In this document: positions 7,388-13,308 of the stretch, one piece after another
How the letters are laid out: every line of letters begins with the position of its first letter
How positions within the stretch are numbered: position 1 is the first letter of the stretch
Assembly (NCBI GenBank): GCA_023435825.1
Contig: JAEZMB010000184.1
Location: 1-27,232 of the forward strand
Direction: 5' to 3'
DNA: 27,232 bases
Source: Pseudomonadota bacterium
GTDB taxonomy: Bacteria > Desulfobacterota > Desulfovibrionia > Desulfovibrionales > Desulfovibrionaceae
Made by a program: the position numbers and the translations under genes
Notes under the pieces: generated by a model
Seen by the model: the letters and a program-made list of their open reading frames with translations, nothing else
Databases searched by the model: none
Told to the model about the DNA's origin: nothing

Positions 7388-7861
7388 CTACTGAGCTGCA
7401 GGCGTCTGGCCGGCTTCAGGATCGCGCTCGCGCACATACAGGGTGATGCTGGCCACCTTGGACGCCTTGCCGGCTTCGAGATACCGGACGATCAGCCGAT
7501 TGGGGCTGGTGAGCTTGCCCACATACGTGCCGTCGTCGTCGGCCATGCTGACCTGCCCGCCGTCCACCACGCCGACCACCGTCTCCTTGGCCCGGGACGA
7601 GGCCTTGGTGCCGTAAAAGGTCCGGCCTTCCTGCTTCTCGATGGTCAGCGTCCAATCGATGTGCAGGAAGGTCGGCGCGCCGGCCGCGTCCGCATGGCCC
7701 AGCGCGCCCATGGCCACGCTGTCCGACGTGCCTTTCCACACGCCCACCAGATTGGGAATGGCTTTTTCCTTTTTCCCCTTGGCCTCCTGGGCCAGGGCCG
7801 GCCCGGCGGCCAGCAAGGTTCCCAGCAACGCGGCCAAGGCCAGGGCGAACAGACGATTCAT
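7388..7861 (-). CDS. Exported protein of unknown function
   Basis: I do not recognise this 157-residue protein. It has a clear signal peptide (MNRLFALALAALL to an AxA site before residue 25), a short Lys-rich segment, then a mature domain of alternating strands beginning IPNLVGVWKGTSDS. The GVWKG start and later short beta segments (IDWTLTIEKQEGRTFYGT, TYVGKLTSPNRLIVRY) suggest a small beta-barrel, lipocalin- or avidin-like by shape only. The start is set by AAGGAGG just upstream of the ATG at 7861. A promoter-like sequence lies about 90 bases upstream, so it is probably its own unit. Confidence 0.8.
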   Translation of the reverse strand: MNRLFALALAALLGTLLAAGPALAQEAKGKKEKAIPNLVGVWKGTSDSVAMGALGHADAAGAPTFLHIDWTLTIEKQEGRTFYGTKASSRAKETVVGVVDGGQVSMADDDGTYVGKLTSPNRLIVRYLEAGKASKVASITLYVRERDPEAGQTPAAQ

Positions 7862-7947
7862 GGAGCCTCCTTGGGGATCAATGTTTGGCCCGCCGGCAAC
7901 GGGCGTCCGGCGTTTAACTTCGGACAATGCCTAACGGAACATGGGGC

Positions 7948-7976
7948 ACCATAGGAAAACGCTTTCGCCATGACAA
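7948..7976 (-). promoter_or_regulatory. Candidate sigma-70 promoter for the exported protein at 7388-7861
   Basis: On the minus strand TTGTCA (7971-7976) and TATGGT (7948-7953) are separated by exactly 17 bases. They match the consensus at 5 of 6 and 4 of 6 positions, and lie about 90 bases before the start codon. Confidence 0.5.
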
Positions 7977-8066
7977 CCATCACAAGGCGAGGGGCGAGGC
8001 AACAACGTGCCGCCGCCGGCCCGTCGCGCCGAGCCGGGGCGAATGGCAATGCCGTGGCCGTGGCCC

Positions 8067-8100
8067 AAAAAAACGGGGGCCTGAACGTTCAGGCCCCCGT
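8067..8100 (-). terminator. Rho-independent terminator, perfect 28-bp palindrome
   Basis: ACGGGGGCCTGAAC (8073-8086) and GTTCAGGCCCCCGT (8087-8100) are exact reverse complements. Seven A residues at 8067-8073 give a U-run on the minus strand directly after the stem. It ends the small gene at 8110-8337, nine bases past its stop. Confidence 0.92.
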
Positions 8101-8109
8101 CGCGGTTAT

Positions 8110-8337
8110 CTAGTAGTAGCGCCATTCTCCGGGTTCCTCGCGGAACGTGGCGTCGAGCTCTTCGCTCACGCCCACCCGGATTTCCTTGTCGCTTTCGGCC
8201 ACGGTCACGTTCCTGGCCGGATCGAAACCCACGTCCAGGCTGACTTCCTGCCAATGCCGGCGGACGTTTTCCGCCGCCTGCCTGACGGCTTCTTCCCGAC
8301 CGGGCCGGACGAGCCAGCGCGCAACCCATATCCACAT
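8110..8337 (-). CDS. Small conserved-looking protein of unknown function
   Basis: A 75-residue protein that I do not recognise. It starts MWIWVARWLVRPG, has a basic helix (about 13-30, REEAVRQAAENVRRHW) and an acidic second half ending in GEWRYY. The initial Trp-rich stretch could touch a membrane but is too short and charged for a normal transmembrane helix. It is supported as a real gene by AAGGAGG five bases before the ATG and by the strong terminator directly after the stop. The neighbour upstream on the same strand ends 106 bases away. Confidence 0.75.
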   Translation of the reverse strand: MWIWVARWLVRPGREEAVRQAAENVRRHWQEVSLDVGFDPARNVTVAESDKEIRVGVSEELDATFREEPGEWRYY

Positions 8338-8443
8338 ACGCGCCTCCTTGGCTCAAGGATCAGGAAGCTCGCGGCAAAAAACCGCTGCTCACCCTTCCAA
8401 TATAACCATCCCGCACGCTGCGGCAAGGCGGCGCGCGCCCGGC

Positions 8444-8953
8444 CTACTGGCCGCCTTTCTGGCGCTGCTGGTCGATCTCTTTCTTGAGGCCTTCGCCGTA
8501 CTTGCGGGCCTGGACGATGATTTCGTCCACCTTGTCGCCGCGCACCTTCATCAGCGAAATCATGTAGGCCCCGTCCGTGGGGATCATGGCGTTTTTCGGG
8601 TCGGCGTACAGCGTGTTCATGGCCGAGACCACGGCGTCGGGGTCCATGCCGGCGTAGGCGTTGAAGCAGTCGCGGAAGATCTGCTCCACGCCCGGCCCGC
8701 CCTGGGCGTCCTTCTGGCGGGTGCTGAGGTCGGTGCACATCAGGCGCACGGCCGTGGCCAGGCCGAACAGGAAGGAACGTTTTTCCTTGTCGGAGTAGAC
8801 GGTCCAGCTGTGGGCAAAGGACGCGCCGCCGCCGCCGACCGCAGCCTGGGGCTGGGCCTGGACAGGGGTCGGGGTCTTGGAACCGGCGTCGGCCAGCACG
8901 CTAAAGGACATGCTGACGAGGAGGGCAGCTAACACCAGGGCTTTTTTAGACAT
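8444..8953 (-). CDS. Exported protein of unknown function with a YxDPxNxxIP-type motif
   Basis: This 169-residue protein has a signal peptide (MSKKALVLAALLVSMSFSVLADA), a low-complexity Pro/Gln/Gly segment, and a helical domain. The domain begins SWTVYSDKEKRSFLFGLATA, contains two cysteines (in RLMCTD and RDCFNAY), and has YADPKNAMIP followed by a helix ISLMKVRGDKVDEII. The W...S..EK..F..G pattern and the Y.DP.N..IP motif resemble small periplasmic families such as Rap1a-like proteins; that is a weak resemblance only. The start is set by AAGGAG upstream of the ATG at 8953. Its function and partner are unknown. It is divergent from the exported gene at 9123. Confidence 0.8.
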   Translation of the reverse strand: MSKKALVLAALLVSMSFSVLADAGSKTPTPVQAQPQAAVGGGGASFAHSWTVYSDKEKRSFLFGLATAVRLMCTDLSTRQKDAQGGPGVEQIFRDCFNAYAGMDPDAVVSAMNTLYADPKNAMIPTDGAYMISLMKVRGDKVDEIIVQARKYGEGLKKEIDQQRQKGGQ

Positions 8954-9122
8954 TCTCGTTCTCCTTGAAATCGGACCGGACGGGACCGCCCGGAAAATTG
9001 CCGAGGCTTTGTCCTACGCCATGGCGCGGCCCCAGGCAAGGGCGGCGCGGCCTTGACAATGGCGGGCATTGCGGTTTTTTGGGTGGACCCGTTACGCCAT
9101 CCCTTCGGAAAAGGAGCCGCCC

Positions 9123-9737
9123 ATGCGCCCATTGGTCCTGTCCGCCTGTCTCGCCCTCGCCCTTGTCCTGGCCGCCGCCCAGGCCCGGGCCGCCGACGCC
9201 CCCAGCCAGATCGCCGGCATCGCCATCGGGGCCAACGCCGAAGACCTGCGCGACCGCCTCGATCTGGCCCGGGTCGCCCCCCTTTGGGACAAACCCTGGC
9301 TGGTGCGGGCCAACCTCAAGCCCACCAAGGGCTTTGCCGCCGGCTACGTCATCCTCGGCGGCTGCGCCACCCAGAACCGGGTGGAGCGGGTGCGCCTGCA
9401 ATACAAGGACGGCTCCAAGGCGCTTTTCGACAAGCTCGTGCGCCAGCTCACCGACCGCTACGGCGTGCCCCAGCCCCTGCCCGTCCCCAAGGGCTCCAAA
9501 TACAAGGGCTACCGCTGGGTCTTCGGGACCAACAAGACCAAGGGCCTCGACGTGCTGCTTGAGCACTTCGAACTGACCGGCGACGACTCGCCCTCGGGCA
9601 ACGTCATCCGCATCAGCGACAACAGCGCCATGAATCGGGAAAAGGCCTGCTACGACGCCATGATCAAGGGCGCGCCCGAACCCCAGCCGGCGTTTCCGCT
9701 GTTCGACGTGGACGATACCTGGCTGCTGCCCCAGTAA
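9123..9737 (+). CDS. Exported protein, copy A of a two-member family in this window
   Basis: The 204-residue protein has a signal peptide ending at ARA (about residue 23). The mature part begins IAGIAIGANAEDLRDRL, then KGFAAGYVILGGC (C81), VERVRLQYKDGSKALFDKL, DRYGVPQ and YRWVFGT, and a second cysteine at C176. The same blocks occur in the same order in the minus-strand gene at 19309-19956, including both cysteines, so the two are paralogues. The cysteines may form a disulfide in the periplasm. The IGxxxEDLRDRL...YGxP pattern recalls small periplasmic folds in which a GIxxG strand precedes a helix. Function unknown. AAGGAG precedes the ATG at 9123; a TTGACA at 9053-9058 lacks a good -10. Confidence 0.85.
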   Translation: MRPLVLSACLALALVLAAAQARAADAPSQIAGIAIGANAEDLRDRLDLARVAPLWDKPWLVRANLKPTKGFAAGYVILGGCATQNRVERVRLQYKDGSKALFDKLVRQLTDRYGVPQPLPVPKGSKYKGYRWVFGTNKTKGLDVLLEHFELTGDDSPSGNVIRISDNSAMNREKACYDAMIKGAPEPQPAFPLFDVDDTWLLPQ

Positions 9738-9794
9738 ACGGCCAGGAAAGCCCGTGATTTCGGCCGGTTTCCAACCGGCGAAAGCGACGTTTTG

Positions 9795-9824
9795 TTGACA
9801 CAAAACAGGCCCCCGGCCTATCAT
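9795..9824 (+). promoter_or_regulatory. Sigma-70 promoter of the GAPDH gene
   Basis: A perfect TTGACA (9795-9800) and TATCAT (9819-9824, 5 of 6) are separated by 18 bases, about 105 bases before the GAPDH start codon. No other gene lies between. Confidence 0.7.
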
Positions 9825-9928
9825 GCGCCGCGCTCACGGACGGGCCGCCACCCGTCCGCCGAGGCCCCGGGCCGGGGCGCGGCCGTTTCCAGCATCCGAC
9901 ACGCACTGCTTCCCAGGAGGACACCCAT

Positions 9929-10912
9929 ATGGCGGTTACCATCGGCATCAACGGATTCGGCCGCATCGGCAGATATCTGACCCGGCTTCTGGCCGACGAT
10001 CCGGACATCACCCTGGCGGCGATAAACGCCCGGGCCGACAACGCCCAGCTGGCCCATCTGCTCAAATACGACTCCGTGCACGGCCGTTTCGCCGGCACGG
10101 TTGTCCCTTGCGACGAAGGCCTTCTGATCAACGACAAGCTGGTCAAGATCAGCCGCCACGGCGGCGGCGAATGGCGCTGGGGCGAGCTTGGCTGCCAGTA
10201 CGTCGTCGAGACCACGGGCAAGTTCGTGGACCGCGACTCCTGCGAGAAGCACATGGCCTGCGGCGCCAAGAAAGTCATCATCAGCGCCCCGGGCAAAAAC
10301 GAGGACGTCACCATCGTCATGGGCGTCAACGACGATGAACTCAAACCCGAGCACAAGATCATCTCCAACGCCTCCTGCACCACCAACTGCCTCGCCCCGG
10401 TGGCCAAGGCCCTCAATGACGCCTTCGGCATCAAGCACGGCCTTATGACCACCATCCACTCCTACACCATGAGCCAGCGCATCCTCGACGGCTCCCACAA
10501 GGACTGGCGGCGCGGCCGGGCCTGCGGCCTGTCCATGATCCCCACCACCACCGGAGCCGCCCGGGCCGTGACCAAGGTCATCCCGGCCCTGGCCGGACGC
10601 CTGGACGGCATGTCCATCCGCGTTCCCACCCCCAACGTGTCGGTGGTGGATTTCACCTGCGAGCTGGCCAAGCCCACGGACACCGCCGGCATGTTGGCCG
10701 TGTTGGCCGCCGCCGCCGGCGACGGCATGGGCTTCACCGACGAGCCGCTGGTTTCCATCGACTTCGTGGGCGACACCCACGGCGGCGTGGTGGACGCCAA
10801 GGCCTCCCAGGTCATCGACGGCACCATGGCCAAGGTCCTGTCCTGGTACGACAACGAGGCCGGCTTCACCCACCAACTCGTGCGCCTCATCAAGAAGGTC
10901 GCCGCCCTGTAG
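9929..10912 (+). CDS. gap: Glyceraldehyde-3-phosphate dehydrogenase, type I
   Basis: The 327-residue protein is a full-length GAPDH: INGFGRIGR (Rossmann glycines, residues 7-15), SNASCTTNC with catalytic C150, general base H177 in IHSYT, PTTTGAA, and WYDNEAGF near the end. It interconverts glyceraldehyde 3-phosphate and 1,3-bisphosphoglycerate. Cofactor-determining positions are unusual: the residue equivalent to Asp32, which binds the NAD ribose, is Ala34 (AINARADN), and the Leu187-Pro188 pair of NAD enzymes is Gly-Ser here (LDGSHKD). Both changes occur in NADP-using or GapB-type enzymes, so a gluconeogenic or dual-cofactor role is plausible. AGGAGG precedes the ATG. It has its own promoter and terminator. 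Confidence 0.96.
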   Translation: MAVTIGINGFGRIGRYLTRLLADDPDITLAAINARADNAQLAHLLKYDSVHGRFAGTVVPCDEGLLINDKLVKISRHGGGEWRWGELGCQYVVETTGKFVDRDSCEKHMACGAKKVIISAPGKNEDVTIVMGVNDDELKPEHKIISNASCTTNCLAPVAKALNDAFGIKHGLMTTIHSYTMSQRILDGSHKDWRRGRACGLSMIPTTTGAARAVTKVIPALAGRLDGMSIRVPTPNVSVVDFTCELAKPTDTAGMLAVLAAAAGDGMGFTDEPLVSIDFVGDTHGGVVDAKASQVIDGTMAKVLSWYDNEAGFTHQLVRLIKKVAAL

Positions 10913-10935
10913 CCGCCCTTTCGCCTCGCCACGCC

Positions 10936-10973
10936 AAGCGCCCGCCGGGAATTCCGACGGGCGCTTTCCTTTT
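10936..10973 (+). terminator. Rho-independent terminator after gap
   Basis: AAGCGCCCG (10936-10944) pairs with CGGGCGCTT (10958-10966), followed by TCCTTTT. It lies 24 bases after the gap stop codon. Confidence 0.85.
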
Positions 10974-11062
10974 GGTTTGGGCCTAATGCAAATCGGCCAG
11001 CGGTCGATACGGTTTGCAAGGCCGGGGCAATGCCGCCCGGCTCCAAACCCGAGGATGCGCCC

Positions 11063-12229
11063 ATGACCGTGCCGACCACCGCCGCCAACGCCATCGCTTC
11101 CGCCCTCATCGTCGCCGCCAGCGACGCCGTGGCCCGTGTGGACCGCGCCTTTTTCAAGCAGGCCCGCATCTTCGCCGTGCGCCACGTCGCCTCCGGGGCC
11201 GAGGCCCTGGCCGCCGTGCGCCGTGAGCGTCCGAGCCTGATCTTTTGCGACGCGACCCTGGCCGACATGGACGGACGAGATCTCGTCACCGCCCTTCGGG
11301 CCGATCCTGAGCTGGCCGACATCCCGGTGATCCTGGCTGCGACCGGCGGCACCAAGGCCGAGGTGCTCTCGGCGGTCAAGCTCGGCGTGGCCGGCTTCCT
11401 GCTGCGCCCCTACTCCGAGGACGCCTTCCGCCGCCATCTGGCCATGGCCGCCCACATGGCCCGCTTTGCCGCCGCCGAACGAGCCGCCCTGGCCCGGGCC
11501 GCGGCCAAGGAAGCGGCCGGCGATGTCGAGGGCGCGGCCCGGGGCTACGAGGCCCTGGCCGAAGCCCCGGACGACGCGCCCCGGCATTTCGAGGAAGGCA
11601 TGGCCGCCCTGGCCGTGCGCGACGTGGAACGGGCCATCCTGGCCTTCCACCGGGCCCTGGCCGCCAACAAGCTCTATGTCGAGGCCCACCTGGGTCTGGC
11701 CCGGGCCTGGCTGGCCAAGGGCAGCCAGCGCCGCTACCGCCATTACATGAAGCAGGCCGCCAACGCCTGCGCCCGGGTCCAGCGCTTCGCCGAACTGCGC
11801 GACCAGTTCGTGACGCTGCTGGCCGCCGACGAAGCCGGGTTCAACCCGTTCCTGGCCCTGGGCAACGAACTCGTGCGCGACCGCCACTACGCCGCCGCCG
11901 TGTCGCTATACCGCCTGGCCCTGGAGCTGGCTCCCAAGAACGCCGACGCCTATGTGGGCCTGTCCAAGGCCTACCACTTCCTGCGCCGTCCGGACCTGGC
12001 CGAACGGGCCGTGCGCAAGGGCCTGTCCTTAAACGAACGCCACCTGGAAGCCCGGGCCATCCACCGCCGCCTCACCGGCCAGGCCGACGCCCCCGAGATC
12101 CCCCTGGCCGGCGACAAGGCCAAGGAGGCTTCCGTGCGCCTGCCGCTGCTGCTGCGCGGGGTGCTGTATCTGGCCGGACTGGCCACCGAAACGCTGGTGC
12201 GGCCCCGGCGCACGGACAAGGCGGCCTGA
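11063..12229 (+). CDS. Response-regulator receiver fused to TPR repeats
   Basis: The 388-residue protein has an N-terminal receiver-like domain (about 13-128) and tetratricopeptide repeats (about 140-345) with typical A/G/Y/A spacing, for example in AILAFHRALAANKLYVEAHLGLARAW and AAVSLYRLALELAPKNADAYVGLSKAY. The phospho-acceptor position is kept (D63 in FCDATLADMDG) and T94 is present, but the conserved Lys is Arg (R115 in FLLRPY) and the usual acidic pair after the first strand is missing (ALIVAAS). It may therefore be weakly phosphorylated or act as a pseudo-receiver scaffold. It has no DNA-binding output domain; TPRs suggest protein contacts. The ATG at 11063 follows GAGGA. The C-terminal end is basic. 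Confidence 0.85.
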   Translation: MTVPTTAANAIASALIVAASDAVARVDRAFFKQARIFAVRHVASGAEALAAVRRERPSLIFCDATLADMDGRDLVTALRADPELADIPVILAATGGTKAEVLSAVKLGVAGFLLRPYSEDAFRRHLAMAAHMARFAAAERAALARAAAKEAAGDVEGAARGYEALAEAPDDAPRHFEEGMAALAVRDVERAILAFHRALAANKLYVEAHLGLARAWLAKGSQRRYRHYMKQAANACARVQRFAELRDQFVTLLAADEAGFNPFLALGNELVRDRHYAAAVSLYRLALELAPKNADAYVGLSKAYHFLRRPDLAERAVRKGLSLNERHLEARAIHRRLTGQADAPEIPLAGDKAKEASVRLPLLLRGVLYLAGLATETLVRPRRTDKAA

Positions 12230-12250
12230 CGCCGGGCCGTTACAAAATCG

Positions 12251-12433
12251 ACAGGCCCTGCCCGGACGCCAGGCCCGCCGTGCGCGTCAGTGGCCTGTAA
12301 CCCCGTCGAATTCCCCAATTCAGGGGCACGCCCCTGCCGGACGCCGGTCTGGCCTACAAGCATCGGGGCGGTTGCCTTGCCGCCCGAAGTGGGGCACACA
12401 GGAAGCAGCGGCGAACGGATCGCCGCTGGAGGT
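12251..12433 (+). promoter_or_regulatory. Structured leader upstream of the octapeptide-repeat gene
   Basis: Several inverted repeats follow one another: ACAGGCC (12251-12257) with GGCCTGT (12292-12298); GAATT/AATTC (12308-12321); CAGGGG/CCCCTG (12321-12336); and CAGCGGCGA (12406-12414) with TCGCCGCTG (12420-12428), a perfect 9-bp stem with a 5-base loop. The last stem ends inside the ribosome site GGAGGT, so folding could control translation. No known riboswitch class was recognised. Confidence 0.45.
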
Positions 12434-12438
12434 ACGCC

Positions 12439-12705
12439 ATGTCTGACGCCGTCACCCCGGCGGGACACGTCGAAGCGGGACCGCCGGGCCGGTTCGAGGC
12501 TCTGCCTCCCGGCCATGTCGAGGCCCTGCCTCCGGGCATGACCACGCCGTCTCCGGCCGGCCTGGTCCAGACCACGCCGCCGACGGGCCCCTTCGATGTC
12601 CAGCCGGCCGGGTCCGTGGAACCGGCTCCGGCCGGAAGCGTCGTACCCGCCCCGGCGGGCGCGGTGGAAGTCGTCTCCGGCGGCATCGTCAACATCCGGC
12701 TTTAG
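12439..12705 (+). CDS. Octapeptide-repeat protein, P-(A/P)-G-x-V type
   Basis: The 88-residue protein consists almost entirely of an eight-residue repeat: PAGHVEAG, PPGRFEAL, PPGHVEAL, PPGMTTPS, PAGLVQTT, a nine-residue unit PPTGPFDVQ, PAGSVEPA, PAGSVVPA, PAGAVEVV and a closing SGGIVNIRL. Each unit joins a Pro-x-Gly turn to a short V/F-x strand, and charged residues are mostly acidic, so an elastin-like chain or small beta-solenoid is possible; this is inference. There is no signal peptide and no cysteine. A strong ribosome site (GGAGGT, six bases before the ATG) supports expression. It sits between the receiver-TPR gene and a lipoprotein gene on the same strand. I know of no named family that fits. 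Confidence 0.8.
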   Translation: MSDAVTPAGHVEAGPPGRFEALPPGHVEALPPGMTTPSPAGLVQTTPPTGPFDVQPAGSVEPAPAGSVVPAPAGAVEVVSGGIVNIRL

Positions 12706-12754
12706 GTTCCGGCCAAGCCTTGCGGCGTCAGCCCCGGAACCCACATTTTTTCCT

Positions 12755-13078
12755 ATGAAGAACTCGTCCATACGTCATTGTGTCGCGCGGCTTATCCCCC
12801 TCGTCCTCCTGTGCCTTTTCCTTTTCGGCTGCGGCGCCGGAGCCAAGAACCCCTGGATCGCCCCGGACAAGCGGGAATTTTTGGCGGAAAAGGTCAAGAC
12901 CTACCGCAACGCCTATGTGCGTTTCGGCCAGGCCGAGGACGAGGCCCGCAAGGACGGCAACACCGAAGCCCTGGACCACTATGTCCGGGCCAAGGAAGCC
13001 GCCCGCGTGGAAATGGACCGCTACGAACGGGAGCTGGCCGCCTACGACGCGTCCAAGGGCGTCAAGCCCGCGCAGTAG
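12755..13078 (+). CDS. Small lipoprotein of unknown function
   Basis: The 107-residue protein has a basic start, a hydrophobic stretch LIPLVLLCLFLFGC and a lipobox-like LFGC, so it is probably a lipid-anchored periplasmic protein. The position before Gly is Phe rather than a small residue, a slight departure from the consensus. The mature part is a charged helix with heptad character (about 40-100) and aromatic residues at intervals, which suggests a coiled coil. No ribosome site is visible before the ATG at 12755, so translation may be coupled to the gene ending 49 bases upstream. I do not recognise the family. Confidence 0.72.
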   Translation: MKNSSIRHCVARLIPLVLLCLFLFGCGAGAKNPWIAPDKREFLAEKVKTYRNAYVRFGQAEDEARKDGNTEALDHYVRAKEAARVEMDRYERELAAYDASKGVKPAQ

Positions 13079-13308
13079 ACGCCCCGGACAGCGTCTTCCC
13101 GTCCGGCTGGAACGCCCGGCCGTTTGCTCCACCCTTTGTGGAACGCTCTGCATTCCGGCTCCTCGCGGCGGCCTTGTCGTGTCGCGTGGGGGCCGGGGCC
13201 AGGCAACGCCTCTCCTGGTCGTGGGCGATCGCGTTGTCCTTTGGCCTAATTCCTGCTCACTCCTGACGAAACCAGACCTCACAGGTCGAAAATCGCCAGG
13301 AGTCGTCC

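Noticed and set aside
5872..7437. 521-codon minus-strand open frame opposite the molbindin and the deacetylase
   Set aside because: It covers two well-supported plus-strand genes and shows low-complexity Gly/Gln/Arg composition with no recognisable domain.
9821..11887. 688-codon minus-strand open frame opposite gap and the receiver-TPR gene
   Set aside because: It runs antisense to GAPDH, whose identity is certain. Composition is Gly/His/Val-rich, and it has no ribosome site.
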